A stretch of DNA of 64,000 nucleotides, from positions 1-64,000 of the forward strand of contig CAJUAC010000008.1 in assembly GCA_910583885.1 (NCBI GenBank), in the 5' to 3' direction. Below the pieces are notes generated by a model, which worked only from the letters and a program-made list of their open reading frames with translations, did not search any database and had not been told where the DNA came from. The number at the start of each line of letters is the position of its first letter. Position 1 is the stretch's first letter. Positions 44,882 to 54,191 of the stretch are shown here, piece by piece. This stretch comes from an uncultured Oscillospiraceae bacterium (GTDB lineage Bacteria > Bacillota > Clostridia > Oscillospirales > Oscillospiraceae). A program made the position numbers and the translations under genes.

Positions 44882-45958
44882 TTACAGGATATGGACAGAC
44901 TCCGGGTCAAATACCAGGGAGCAGGCCTCCCCCACCCGGTAGATCCGCTTATTCTTGGGGTTGTAGTCTGTCAGCTTCACCAGGGTCTCCCCTACCATCA
45001 CGTGATAGTTCTGGTAAGAGCCCATGAAACAGGAGAGCACTACCCGGCAGGCCAGGCCCCCCTTGTCCGCCAGCTGGGCGGATTCCGGGCGCAGTACCAC
45101 CGTATACGTCTGGCCCGCCTGCATCCCCGCCTTGGCGGGTACACGGGTCTGGTTGCCCTCAATATCCAGCACCGCATGGCCGCCGTCCTGGCCGGACATG
45201 ACGCCCCGGAGGAAGTTGGCCTCGCCGATGAAGTCAGCTACAAACTCGCTGTTGGGATGGTAGTAGATCTCCTGGGGCGTGCCCATCTGGGCCACGACAC
45301 CCTTGTTCATGATGATGATGTTATCCGAGAGGGCCATGGCCTCACTCTGGTCGTGGGTGACATAGATGGCGGTGATCCCCACCTCCTGCTGGATGCGGCG
45401 GATCTCCGTGCGCATGGAGACGCGCAGCTTGGCATCCAGGTTGCTCAGCGGCTCGTCAAAGAGCAGGACTGATGGCTCAATCACCAGGGCCCGGGCCAGG
45501 GCAACCCGCTGCTGCTGGCCGCCGGAGAGCTGGTTGGTCATGCGCCCCTCCATCCCTGTCAGCTCCACCAGGTCAAGTATGTGCATTACCCGGCTGTGGA
45601 TCTCCTCTTTAGGGACCTTGCGCAGCTTCAGGCCGTAGGCTACGTTATCAAACACATTGTAGTGGGGCAACAGGGCATAGCTCTGGAACACCATGGCAGT
45701 GTCCCGCTTGTTGGGGGTGAGGGCGTTGATGGCCTCGTCCCCTAAGTAGATCTCCCCCTCGTCAGGGCTCTCGAACCCCGCGATCATACGCAGGGTAGTG
45801 GTCTTGCCGCAGCCGGAGGGCCCCAGCAGTGTGACGAAGGAGCCGGGCGCAATGGTCAGGGAGGTGTCCTTCACCGCGTAGAAGTCCTTGCCAGTTTTGG
45901 GGTCCTGATAGATCTTGGAGATGTGGTCCAGCTTGACGCCCTTTTTGATTTTAGACAT
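44882..45958 (-). CDS. ABC importer ATP-binding protein (PotA/FbpC-like), system B
   Basis: This 358-residue ATPase has Walker A GPSGCGKTTTLR near residue 42, Q-loop FQSYALLPHY, signature LSGGQQQRVALARAL near 142 and Walker B VLLFDEPLSNLDAKLR, the pattern of the FbpC/PotA/AfuC class. The C-terminal ~120 residues form the regulatory TOBE domain. It pairs with the two-domain permease whose gene it overlaps by eight bases. With the upstream SBP this makes a complete importer (order SBP, permease, ATPase). Confidence 0.93.
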   Translation of the reverse strand: MSKIKKGVKLDHISKIYQDPKTGKDFYAVKDTSLTIAPGSFVTLLGPSGCGKTTTLRMIAGFESPDEGEIYLGDEAINALTPNKRDTAMVFQSYALLPHYNVFDNVAYGLKLRKVPKEEIHSRVMHILDLVELTGMEGRMTNQLSGGQQQRVALARALVIEPSVLLFDEPLSNLDAKLRVSMRTEIRRIQQEVGITAIYVTHDQSEAMALSDNIIIMNKGVVAQMGTPQEIYYHPNSEFVADFIGEANFLRGVMSGQDGGHAVLDIEGNQTRVPAKAGMQAGQTYTVVLRPESAQLADKGGLACRVVLSCFMGSYQNYHVMVGETLVKLTDYNPKNKRIYRVGEACSLVFDPESVHIL

Positions 45959-47669
45959 GGTGATCCTCCTTGATTGATCTGCTGGTGCCGAAGAACTTGA
46001 TGAACAGGTTCATCAGCAGCACCGCGCCGTATGTGATGATGATGAGGATAGTGGCGAACGCGCAGGCGATGGAGTAGGAGCCCTTCTCCGCAAACTCGTT
46101 GATCTGCACAGTGATGAGCAGGAACTGGGGTGTCACCAGCAGGATGATGGCAGAGATGGCGGTGATACTGCGCACGAAAGCCGTGACCAGACCGCTGAGG
46201 AAGGAGTCCTTAATCAGCGGCAGCGTCACCGTCATGAACACCTTGAAGCTGTCCGCGCCCATATCGTAGGCCGACTCCTCAATGGACTTATCGATCTGCC
46301 GCAGGGCGGAGATGCCGCTGCGGGTGCCCGTGGGCAGGGAGCGGACCACAAAAACGATAATCAGGATGGCCGCACTGCCGTAAATGCCCTGCAAGAACCC
46401 CGTGTGGAAGACGCCGCCGGAGAAACCCCGGATGTATCCCACACCCAGCACCGTGCCGGGCACGGCCATCGCCAGCATAGACACCGCCTCAATAAACCCC
46501 TTGGCCTTGAACTTCCGCTTCACCACCAGATAGGAGATAATCATGGACAGCAGCGCTGTGATGGGGGCGGAGATCAGGGAGAGCACAAAGGAATCCCGGA
46601 ACGCCTGGAATCCCTTGTATTTGGTAAACACCTGGCCAAACCATTTGAAGGTCAGGGGCGTAAATTTATATCCCCAAGTGGGGAACAGCGCGCCGATGGG
46701 GACACACAGGTACATCATCACCACAAACAGGGCCGCCAGGCCGCACAGGACTGTCAGCGGGATGGTGACGCTCCGGTCCGCGATGAGCATCCGCCCCCGG
46801 GAGGCCTTGCCCGTCAGGGTGGCGGCGGTCTTGGCCTCCAGGTAGTACTTCTGCACCGCAAACATCAGCAGCGTGATGCTCAGCAGCACAATTGCCATGG
46901 CCGCCGCGCCCTCCTTGTCGTAAGCACCGGTGATTTGCAGATAGATTGTAGTAGCCAGCGTGTCATAGGAGCCGCCGATAATCATTGGGTTGGCGAAATC
47001 GGCAATGGACTCGATGAATGTGACCAAAAACGCATTGCCCAGGCCCGGCAGCAGCAGCGGCAGGGTGACGCTGGCAAACACCTTCCACCGGCTGGCACCC
47101 ATATCCCGGGCCGCCTCCTCCAAGGAGGGGTCAATGTTTTTCAGCAGCCCCTTGAGCATCATGTAGCAGACCGGGAAAAAGGTCAGGGTCTGGACGATGA
47201 CAATGCCCCAGAAGCCATAGACGCTGTTGTCGTAGATGCCCAGCAGGAACCGGGTAATCAGCCCCGCCTTGCCAAAGAGCATAATCATGGACAGGCTCAG
47301 CACAAAGGGCGGGGAGACTACCGGCAGCATGGACACCACCTTGAACAGGCCGCCAACTACCCGGCCCACCTTGACATAGACCTCCACATAGGCGAACAGC
47401 AGGCCCACAATCGTGGACAAAATACCCACCAGGAAGCCCACCTTCAGGGTGTTGGTGATGGCGGTACGGAAGGTGGGCATGGCCATCACCTTCTGGAAGG
47501 TGGCCGTGGTAAAGCCATTCCCTCCATAGAAGCTGTCCACCAGCAGGATGGCCAGGGGGTAGAGGATGAACAGGGTTAAAAACGTGATGAGGACCACGAT
47601 GGTGATGACCATAATGGGGTCGGCCATCAGCTTTTTCCGGTCCAGCACCGCGCTCTGGCTTTTTGCCAT
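45951..47669 (-). CDS. Two-domain ABC importer permease (FbpB/PhnU-like), system B
   Basis: This 572-residue permease has about 12 helices and two binding-protein-dependent permease domains, each with an EAA loop: EEAARDMGASRWKVFASVTLPLLLPG near residue 195 and EESAYDMGADSFKVFMTVTLPLIKDS near 475. Fused permeases of this size occur in ferric iron (FbpB), sugar-phosphate (AfuB) and 2-aminoethylphosphonate importers. The ATG at 47669 follows AAAGGAGG. It is separated from the SBP gene by a terminator and hairpins, so its expression is probably lower than that of the SBP. Confidence 0.92.
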   Translation of the reverse strand: MAKSQSAVLDRKKLMADPIMVITIVVLITFLTLFILYPLAILLVDSFYGGNGFTTATFQKVMAMPTFRTAITNTLKVGFLVGILSTIVGLLFAYVEVYVKVGRVVGGLFKVVSMLPVVSPPFVLSLSMIMLFGKAGLITRFLLGIYDNSVYGFWGIVIVQTLTFFPVCYMMLKGLLKNIDPSLEEAARDMGASRWKVFASVTLPLLLPGLGNAFLVTFIESIADFANPMIIGGSYDTLATTIYLQITGAYDKEGAAAMAIVLLSITLLMFAVQKYYLEAKTAATLTGKASRGRMLIADRSVTIPLTVLCGLAALFVVMMYLCVPIGALFPTWGYKFTPLTFKWFGQVFTKYKGFQAFRDSFVLSLISAPITALLSMIISYLVVKRKFKAKGFIEAVSMLAMAVPGTVLGVGYIRGFSGGVFHTGFLQGIYGSAAILIIVFVVRSLPTGTRSGISALRQIDKSIEESAYDMGADSFKVFMTVTLPLIKDSFLSGLVTAFVRSITAISAIILLVTPQFLLITVQINEFAEKGSYSIACAFATILIIITYGAVLLMNLFIKFFGTSRSIKEDHHV

Positions 47670-47709
47670 AGGGGGAGCCTCCTTTCTTATACGGACACAC
47701 AAGGCAATC

Positions 47710-47790
47710 ATTCTTTTCGTTGAAAAGAAAAGAATCAAACAAAGCCTGTTTCAAGTTCTTTTTGATTCTTTTTCTTTCAAGAAAAAGAAT
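47710..47790 (-). repeat. Two A/T-rich hairpins upstream of the system B permease
   Basis: Hairpin 1 is ATTCTTTTC (47710-47718) with GAAAAGAAT (47727-47735). Hairpin 2 is ATTCTTTTTCTT (47765-47776) with its exact complement (47779-47790) and a TC loop. The arms are near copies of each other. They lie in the mRNA between SBP and permease and may protect or process the transcript. Confidence 0.6.
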
Positions 47791-47798
47791 GGCTGCCT

Positions 47799-47833
47799 AA
47801 AAAATGGGGGATGGCGGCATGGCCATCCCCCAT
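47799..47833 (-). terminator. Intercistronic terminator after the system B binding-protein gene
   Basis: A perfect 12-bp stem (47804-47815 with 47822-47833) is followed on the minus strand by six T residues (47804-47799). It lies 33 bases past the SBP stop, so most transcripts should end here and only a fraction continue into the permease and ATPase genes. Confidence 0.8.
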
Positions 47834-47865
47834 CGCTTGCACAACGCTATCGGGCGGAAAAATGC

Positions 47866-49020
47866 TTACTCGGTCTGGAAGCGGTCGTCGCCGCCGCCCA
47901 AAGCGGTCATAACTTCCTCGATATAGGTGGTGATGTTGTTCTTGGCATCCTCGAAGTCGTAGTCCATCACGTTCTCCGGGTCAAGGCCGAAGTCGGCAGC
48001 CTGAGAGGGCTGCTGGGCGTTGTCGATGACCAGGAACTGGTAGGAGCCGTTGTCGTCAGCGATCTCCACACAGTCGGGGGACAGGGCAAACTCCACCCAC
48101 AGCTTGGCGGCATTGGGATGGGCAGCGCCCTTGAAGATGGCGGTAGCGCCGATCTCGAAGGAGGTGCCGCTGGAGGGGATCACCAGCTCGATATTCTCAT
48201 AACCGTTGTCCACGATCTGGGTAATGCCGTCGTGGAGGAAGCCGATGCCGATGACGCACTCGCCGGTGCCCACATTCTTGGAGGGGCCGGAGCCGGACTT
48301 GGTGTAGACCTCAATGTTCTTGTCCAGGTCAACCAGGTACTGGATGCCCTCGTCATGGCCGTACTTCTGGATCATGGTGTTGATGACCAGCTTGGCAGTA
48401 CCGGCAGTGTTATAGTTGGACAGCCAGATCAGGCCCTGATACTCGGGCTTGAGCAGATCCTGCCAATCCTGGGGGGCCTCCAGGTTCATCCGGGCCAGCT
48501 CGTCCTTGTTGACCATAAAGCCCAGGATGCCCTTGTAGATGCCGTACCAATAGCCATCCGCGTCGCGGTACTGGCTGCCCAGCAGGTGGGCGGCGTTCTG
48601 GGCCTCGTAGGCCTCCAGCAGGCCCTCGCCAGCGACGACGTTATAGGGGTCAGTGGTGCCGCCGAACCAGACGTCAGCGGAGGGGTTGCCGTTCTCCTCC
48701 TCAATCTTAGCCTGGACCTCGCCGGTGGACAGGCGCTGGTATGTTACATTGATGCCGTACAGGCTCTTGAACTTTTCGCAGGCAGCGGCCAGATACTCCT
48801 CCTCGCAGGAGCCGTACACCACCAGCTCACCCTCCGCCTGGGCAGCGGCCACCAGATCCGCCATGGGGTCGGCGGGCGCAGCAGGCTCGCTGTTGTCAGC
48901 GGGCTTCTGGGCATCGCCGTTGTTCCCGGCAGGGGGCTGTGCGCCGCCGCTGTTTCCGCCGCAGGCTACCAGGGCCAAAACCATGACCATGGCAAGCAGC
49001 AAGGATAAAAACTTCTTCAT
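47866..49020 (-). CDS. Extracellular solute-binding lipoprotein (ferric/organophosphate class), system B
   Basis: This 384-residue protein has a lipoprotein signal (MKKFLSLLLAMVMVLALVAC, lipobox LVAC|G) and a low-complexity linker to about residue 50. A type 2 periplasmic-binding fold follows (ELVVYGSCEEEYLAAACEKFKSLYGINV, then PSADVWFGGTTDPYNVVAGEGLL, FVIPSSGTSFEIG-like phosphate/anion site). The class includes FbpA, AfuA and PhnS binders. The true ATG at 49020 is ten bases from GGAGG; an ATG at 49029 is too close. It has its own promoter and terminator. Confidence 0.9.
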   Translation of the reverse strand: MKKFLSLLLAMVMVLALVACGGNSGGAQPPAGNNGDAQKPADNSEPAAPADPMADLVAAAQAEGELVVYGSCEEEYLAAACEKFKSLYGINVTYQRLSTGEVQAKIEEENGNPSADVWFGGTTDPYNVVAGEGLLEAYEAQNAAHLLGSQYRDADGYWYGIYKGILGFMVNKDELARMNLEAPQDWQDLLKPEYQGLIWLSNYNTAGTAKLVINTMIQKYGHDEGIQYLVDLDKNIEVYTKSGSGPSKNVGTGECVIGIGFLHDGITQIVDNGYENIELVIPSSGTSFEIGATAIFKGAAHPNAAKLWVEFALSPDCVEIADDNGSYQFLVIDNAQQPSQAADFGLDPENVMDYDFEDAKNNITTYIEEVMTALGGGDDRFQTE

Positions 49021-49089
49021 TCTTATCATCCTCCAATCTGATTTCCCGCAGCGGGGGCAAGTGACTCTTCCCCACCTTGGGATAGCATT

Positions 49090-49118
49090 ATTTTAATTCT
49101 CTTGGCAGGAAATGTCAA
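49090..49118 (-). promoter_or_regulatory. Sigma-A promoter of transporter system B
   Basis: On the minus strand a consensus TTGACA (49113-49118), 17 bases, then TAAAAT (49090-49095). It lies 70 bases ahead of the SBP start, in the gap after the HAD gene. Confidence 0.8.
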
Positions 49119-49156
49119 TCTATCCAAATAAACTTCTCTGCATTCCCATAACTTTA

Positions 49157-49786
49157 TCAGTTTCGTCCCACCGCTACCGGGACTCCCGCGCTGTTGAGCT
49201 CCCGGCGGAGACGCTCCATGTCGCCGTAGAAGACCGCGCCTGCCATGCCCACACAGTGCGCCCCCTCGATATTAATGTGCAGGTCGTCGATGAAAAAGCA
49301 CTCCTCTGGCTTCAGGCCGTACTCCCGGAACAGTGTCTCGTAGATCTCATGCTGGGGCTTGAGAAGCTTCCAGTCTGCGGAGACGATCTTCCCGTCAAAG
49401 AGCTGGCTGCCGGGGATGCGGTCAAAATACTCCGGCAGGCGGACGGTGGCGTTAGAGAGGAGGTAAAGCCCATAGCCCAGGTCCTTGAGCTCCTCCAGCA
49501 GCGCCGCCATGCCCTCCACGGGCAGCAGCGGGCCGCCGTTCCACCAGCCGCTCACCAGTGGCGGGACATAGCCCCGCAGACGCTGGGGCAGGCGGGCCTG
49601 CATGGCAGCAATGGCCTCATCCTCCTGGATGGAGCCCCGGTCCATACGGATCCATTCCACGGAGCCAAATACCTCCCGCAGCAGCAGGGGGCGGTCCTCC
49701 TCCGGGACGGAGATGCGTTCTAAAAATACCTCAGGGACGTAGTGGATCAGTACGTTCCCCATGTCAAAGATGATGTTGCGGATCAT
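49157..49786 (-). CDS. HAD-superfamily phosphatase, YihX-like
   Basis: This 209-residue HAD hydrolase has motif I NIIFDMGNVLIHY (the nucleophile Asp normally followed by a second acid; here DMG N), motif II LYLLSNATVRLPE near 108, lysine motif III LLKPQHEIYE near 143 and motif IV CFFIDDLHINIEGA near 165. It resembles E. coli YihX, an alpha-D-glucose-1-phosphate phosphatase. Being the last gene of the system A importer operon (18 bases after the permease), it may dephosphorylate an imported phosphorylated compound. The substrate is inferred. Confidence 0.82.
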   Translation of the reverse strand: MIRNIIFDMGNVLIHYVPEVFLERISVPEEDRPLLLREVFGSVEWIRMDRGSIQEDEAIAAMQARLPQRLRGYVPPLVSGWWNGGPLLPVEGMAALLEELKDLGYGLYLLSNATVRLPEYFDRIPGSQLFDGKIVSADWKLLKPQHEIYETLFREYGLKPEECFFIDDLHINIEGAHCVGMAGAVFYGDMERLRRELNSAGVPVAVGRN

Positions 49787-49804
49787 GGATATCCTCCTGT
49801 GTGT

Positions 49805-51715
49805 TTAAGGTTCTGTCCGGGGTGCGCTGCGCCGCCGGAACCGGCCCCGCAGCCGTTCCAACCGCTTGCGCCGCCTGTCGCGCAGCTCCAGCCGCTCCCC
49901 CAGATCCCGGCCGCCCACGCCGTAGACCAGGTAGAGGATAATGCCGGAGACCACCATAATGAACACCGTGGAGGCGCACCGGCGGCCGGAGGCGTTGACA
50001 TTGTAGCCGTACAGCCCCTCCTCCGCACACATGGACTGGATGACCATGGCGTAGGTGGTGCCGTAGGAGCTGGCGAAGGTGGCGGACATGTCGTACTCGG
50101 TGAACAGGGCGTTGAAGTTCAGGGCGAACACCGCCAGCACGCTGGGCAGGATAATGGGCAGCTTCACCTTGAAGAAGGTAAACAGCCCGCTGGCCCCCAG
50201 GTTCCGTGCCGCGTCCTCCAGTTCCTCGTCAATGGCGTAGAATGCCGCCTTAATCATGCGCAGGGAGAAGGGCAGTTTCACCACTGTATAGGCCAGGATA
50301 ATGAGCAGCCGGATGTTTTCCGCGTAGTAGAGGTTGTTCCCCCCCACGTACCAGACACTCTCGCTGTTGAAGAAGGTGCGGTAGGAGTAGCAGATCAGGA
50401 TAGTGGGCAGCAGCCAGGGGAACAGCAGGCTGTACTCCAGGACCGTGCCGGACTTCTTCTTCCGGTTCTTAAAGATATAGTTACAGGCCACCACCACGAT
50501 GATGCAGGCCAAGGCGGCGGCAATGGCGGAGAGGACAAAGCTCAGCTTGATGCCCCCCAGGGTGGCCTCGTTGGCAAAGAGGCCGGAGATGGATCCCTTG
50601 CGGGTCTTGTACTGCCCCCGGCTGGTCAGGTACTCATAGTCCTGGGTACCAAAGAAATTGATGAGCGTCCAGTCCGTCACGTCCAGCTTCTTCATCCGGA
50701 TGGCCCCATAGGTCTGGAAGGAAAAGATGACAATCATCACCACGGGGATCATGTAGATGATGAAGAGCACGTAGGCGTAGATATGGGCCAGGACGTTGGC
50801 TATTGGGTTGTCAATGCGCTGCTTTTGCAGCTTGGCCTTGGTCTTGGATACCGACAGGTAGTGGCCCTTGCGCTCATAGGCGGAGAGGATGGTCAGCAGC
50901 ACAATAGTGAACATCGCCAGGATGATGGACAGCAGGGCCGCCCGCGCCTGGGGGAATGCCTCATCCGCCGTGGAAGACCCGGCCAGACGCACAATCTCCG
51001 GGTTGATGGAGTCGTACCCCAGCAGCGTGGGGGCAGACATGGCACACAGGCCGGTGATGAAGGTCATGACCGTCAGGGAGAACATGGTGGGGATCAAGGT
51101 GGGGAAAACCACCTTCCACAGCACAGTAAAGGGCTTCGCGCCCATGTTCCGGGCTGCCTCCACGGTGTTGTAGTCGATGCCCCGGATGGCGTTGCGCAAA
51201 AAGAGGGCGTGGTTGCTGGTGCAGGCAAAGGTCATGGTAAAGAGCACCGCGTTGAAGCCGGAAAACCAGTTGGGGTTGAAACCGGGAAAGGCGTTGGCCA
51301 GCAGGGTGGTCAGGATACCGTTGCTGTCGTAGAGGAACAGGTAGCCTGTGACCAGGGCTACGCCGCTGTAGATCAGGGTGGTCATGTACCCCAGACGCAG
51401 GACACGCGCGCCCTTGATGTCGAAGTACTCTGTCAGCAGCACAATGGACACGCCCACCACGTTGACCGTGACCACCAGGCAGACCGCCAGCTTCAGGGAG
51501 TTCCACACATACTTGCCCATGCTGCCGGCGAAGAAAAATCGGATGACGGCCAGGGGGTCTGTCTCCCCTGCCGCATTGGTGGTGGTGAAGATGCTGGTCA
51601 GGGTGTTCAGGCAGGGCAGGAGCATGAAGCCGAAGAACAGGTAGGCAAAAAAGCACACGCCGACCGCCTTCACGATCATCCCCGGCCCGAAGCGCCGGGT
51701 ACGGGTGGTATTCAT
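49805..51715 (-). CDS. Two-domain ABC importer permease, system A
   Basis: This 636-residue membrane protein has two permease domains in tandem with EAA loops VEAARNMGAKPFTVLWKVVFPTLIPT-type near residue 190 and LEDAARNLGASGLFTFFKVKLPIILPS near 505. Helices flank each, giving about 12-13 membrane segments. It is larger than the system B permease, mainly through an extra linker around residues 280-370. The class is FbpB/AfuB/PhnU. The ATG at 51715 follows GGAGGTGCG; the gene follows its ATPase by 12 bases. Confidence 0.92.
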   Translation of the reverse strand: MNTTRTRRFGPGMIVKAVGVCFFAYLFFGFMLLPCLNTLTSIFTTTNAAGETDPLAVIRFFFAGSMGKYVWNSLKLAVCLVVTVNVVGVSIVLLTEYFDIKGARVLRLGYMTTLIYSGVALVTGYLFLYDSNGILTTLLANAFPGFNPNWFSGFNAVLFTMTFACTSNHALFLRNAIRGIDYNTVEAARNMGAKPFTVLWKVVFPTLIPTMFSLTVMTFITGLCAMSAPTLLGYDSINPEIVRLAGSSTADEAFPQARAALLSIILAMFTIVLLTILSAYERKGHYLSVSKTKAKLQKQRIDNPIANVLAHIYAYVLFIIYMIPVVMIVIFSFQTYGAIRMKKLDVTDWTLINFFGTQDYEYLTSRGQYKTRKGSISGLFANEATLGGIKLSFVLSAIAAALACIIVVVACNYIFKNRKKKSGTVLEYSLLFPWLLPTILICYSYRTFFNSESVWYVGGNNLYYAENIRLLIILAYTVVKLPFSLRMIKAAFYAIDEELEDAARNLGASGLFTFFKVKLPIILPSVLAVFALNFNALFTEYDMSATFASSYGTTYAMVIQSMCAEEGLYGYNVNASGRRCASTVFIMVVSGIILYLVYGVGGRDLGERLELRDRRRKRLERLRGRFRRRSAPRTEP

Positions 51716-51727
51716 AGGCGCACCTCC

Positions 51728-52753
51728 TTATCCCTTCCCGCCTGCGGGGTAGGCCATAAGATCCCGGGGGCTCAGCACCGCCTTGACCGCCTGGCCCGCC
51801 TCGTAGATGTTCACACCGTCATTCTTCTCAATGACCTTGATGGTCTGGGAGCCTACATTAATATAATACTTGATGTACAGTCCATAATACTCCCGGCTCT
51901 CCACGGTCCCCTCCAGCACCAGGTCGCCGGGATTGGGTGCGATGTTGACATGGATGCGCTCCAGGCGGATATAATTGTGGGCGGCGGGATCGGCCTTGGC
52001 CCCCGCCCGGTTCATCTGCTCCACCACCCCCCTCTCCAGGCGGTTGATATCACCGATGAAGTTGCAGACAAACTCTGTGGCCGAGTGGTTGTAGACCTCG
52101 TTGGGTGTGCCGATCTGCTCAATGACGCCCTTGTTGAACACGGCGATCCGGTCGGACAGGGTCAGCGCCTCCTCCTGGTCGTGGGTGACGTAGATGGTGG
52201 TGATGCCGAAGTCCTTCTGCATCTTTTTCAGCTCGTTGCGCAGCTGAACCCGCAGCTTGGCGTCCAGGTTGCTGAGCGGCTCGTCCATGCAGATGATGGC
52301 CGGCCCAGTGACCAAAGCCCGGGCGATGGCCACCCGCTGCTGCTGGCCGCCGGAGAGCTGGCTGACCGCCTTTTTCAGCTGTTCGCCGCTGAGGTCCACC
52401 TTTTGCGCGATCTCCCGGACCCGCCGGTCGATCTCCGCCCTCTTCAGCTTCTTCACCTTCAGGCCAAAGGCGATATTGTCATAGACCGTCATGGTGGGGA
52501 ACAGGGCGTAGCTCTGGAAGACGATGCCGATATTGCGCTCCTCTATAGAGACGTGGGTGATATCCTTGCCTTTGACCACCACCGTACCGGCGGCCGGCTC
52601 GATAAAACCGGTCAGGGTGCGCAGGGTAGTGGTCTTCCCACATCCGGAGGGGCCCAGGAAGGTGAAGAACTCCCCCTCCTTCACATGGACATTGATGCTG
52701 TGCAGGGCGGTAAAATCGCCAAATTTGACAACTATGTCGTTGAGCCGGATCAT
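51728..52753 (-). CDS. ABC importer ATP-binding protein, system A
   Basis: This 341-residue ATPase has Walker A GPSGCGKTTTLRTL near residue 37, FQSYALFPTM, signature LSGGQQQRVAIARAL near 134 and Walker B IICMDEPLSNLDAKLR, followed by a TOBE domain. It is a paralogue of the system B ATPase. The ATG at 52753 follows GAGAGGGAG; a longer upstream open frame has no ribosome site and would cross an intercistronic hairpin. It serves the two-domain permease immediately downstream. Confidence 0.93.
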   Translation of the reverse strand: MIRLNDIVVKFGDFTALHSINVHVKEGEFFTFLGPSGCGKTTTLRTLTGFIEPAAGTVVVKGKDITHVSIEERNIGIVFQSYALFPTMTVYDNIAFGLKVKKLKRAEIDRRVREIAQKVDLSGEQLKKAVSQLSGGQQQRVAIARALVTGPAIICMDEPLSNLDAKLRVQLRNELKKMQKDFGITTIYVTHDQEEALTLSDRIAVFNKGVIEQIGTPNEVYNHSATEFVCNFIGDINRLERGVVEQMNRAGAKADPAAHNYIRLERIHVNIAPNPGDLVLEGTVESREYYGLYIKYYINVGSQTIKVIEKNDGVNIYEAGQAVKAVLSPRDLMAYPAGGKG

Positions 52754-52808
52754 AAGCGGCAACTCCCTCTCTGATAGATTTTTACACAATAAACACAGGG
52801 GTAAACCG

Positions 52809-52835
52809 GTGGCGAGCCGGGGACCGGCTCGCCAC
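52809..52835 (-). terminator. Intercistronic hairpin after the system A binding-protein gene
   Basis: A perfect 12-bp GC-rich stem (52809-52820 with 52824-52835) with a 3-base loop begins 14 bases past the SBP stop. Only a short CGGTTT follows, so it is more likely an attenuator or 3'-protecting hairpin than a complete terminator. Confidence 0.6.
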
Positions 52836-52848
52836 GGGAATGGGCAGG

Positions 52849-54138
52849 TTACGCCTCTTTGGACTGGGTCAGGGTGCTCCAATCCAGGGCATCCCAATCA
52901 GGCTCGGCAGCGGCGCCGCTGGCGTCGGCCCAGTAGAAGCCCAGGTTGGTCATGATGTTGGTCCACTCGCTGGAGTGGGCGGCCACGTACTCGGCATAGG
53001 TCATGTCAGTACCCTCGACCTTGGACAGGGCAAAGTTCTTGAGGGTATAGATCTCAGGCACACCGTCGGGGTAGAGGATGCTGGCGGCAGACTGGTTGCA
53101 GGGATAGGAGTCGAACTCCTCACCCCAGGCAGCCTGGACGTCGGCGGAGCCGAACCACTCGGCAAACGCCTTTACCGCCTCGGTCTCCTCCTCGGAGCGG
53201 CCGGCCTTATCCAGCACGCCGATATACTCAGCAATATAGTAGGTGCCGTCAGCAATGTCCACCAGGGACCAGTTCTCCGGCTCCAGGGCGCCCTTCAGGG
53301 GGGTGGCGGAGTCCTCGCCAGCGGCGTCGATCTTGCCGTAGAGGGAGGAGGAGTAGAAGGTGGCCACCTGGACATCGCCCCGGTTCAGGGGATCAAAGCC
53401 GTAGCTGTCGCCAGTGAAATTGCCGTTCTCGCAGTACTTCCACAGGGTCTTCCAGCCGTCGATGGAGATGCCGCCAGCGGGGGAGGCGGGATCCACAAAG
53501 GCATAGAGCATGGCGGAGTTGATGTTGGCATTGGTGGTGCCGCCCACCTTACCCTGGCGGTACCAGCTGTAGCCGCAGTCCACAATGTCGGCCCAGTGGT
53601 CAAAGTGGAGCTCCTGGCCGTTGGTACCCAGCTCGTCGGTGCGGTAGAGCATCAGTACGTTCTGGATGACAAGGCCATAGGCCTGGTTGGGATAGGCGTA
53701 CTCGCCCACCTCGCTGGCCCAGGAGGGGGTCCAATCTACCAAGGAGAGGTTCTCATAGGTGCCGCTTACCACCTGGCTCCAGCGGGTCTCGTTCAGGCCG
53801 AAGAGGATGTCGCCGTCCTTGTTCTCGTTGGCAGCCTGGATGGCAGCGGTGTCGCCGGAGATGACGCTGTTGTCGTCAATGGAGATGGTGAAGCCGGCGT
53901 CCTTGGCTTCGTTGATGAGCCATGTGGTGCGCTCAGTGGAGTTGGAATTGGAGTAGATGCGGATGGTGTAGCCGGAGTAGTCCTTCTCCTCAGGCGTCTC
54001 AGGTACATCGGGGGTTGGGTCGGCAGGGGCGGACGGTGCGGGATCAGTGGGCGTATCTGTGGGGGCATTGTTGCCGCCGCAGGCCGCCAGGGCCATCATC
54101 ATAGCGAGGGCCAACAGGATTGCAAGCGTTTTCTTCAT
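52849..54138 (-). CDS. Extracellular solute-binding lipoprotein, system A
   Basis: This 429-residue protein has a lipoprotein signal (lipobox LAAC|G near residue 20), a proline/threonine-rich linker to ~residue 50 and a type 2 periplasmic-binding fold (YTIRIYSNSNSTERTTWLINEAKDAGF, DILFGLNETRW, YAYPNQAYGLVIQNVLMLYRTD). It belongs to the broad FbpA/thiamine/organophosphate-binding group. It leads the operon SBP, ATPase, permease, HAD phosphatase. A TATAAT without a good -35 precedes it, as expected for a promoter needing an activator such as the nearby YesN-type regulator. Confidence 0.88.
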   Translation of the reverse strand: MKKTLAILLALAMMMALAACGGNNAPTDTPTDPAPSAPADPTPDVPETPEEKDYSGYTIRIYSNSNSTERTTWLINEAKDAGFTISIDDNSVISGDTAAIQAANENKDGDILFGLNETRWSQVVSGTYENLSLVDWTPSWASEVGEYAYPNQAYGLVIQNVLMLYRTDELGTNGQELHFDHWADIVDCGYSWYRQGKVGGTTNANINSAMLYAFVDPASPAGGISIDGWKTLWKYCENGNFTGDSYGFDPLNRGDVQVATFYSSSLYGKIDAAGEDSATPLKGALEPENWSLVDIADGTYYIAEYIGVLDKAGRSEEETEAVKAFAEWFGSADVQAAWGEEFDSYPCNQSAASILYPDGVPEIYTLKNFALSKVEGTDMTYAEYVAAHSSEWTNIMTNLGFYWADASGAAAEPDWDALDWSTLTQSKEA

Positions 54139-54191
54139 CTGGATGTCTCCTTTTCAATCATTTTGCCGTAGGTTGTATCTTCCATGTTCCT

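Noticed and set aside
49742..52774. 1010-codon open frame on the plus strand
   Set aside because: It is the antisense shadow of the transporter A genes, whose minus-strand products have clear domains and starts. Long antisense frames are common in GC-rich DNA.
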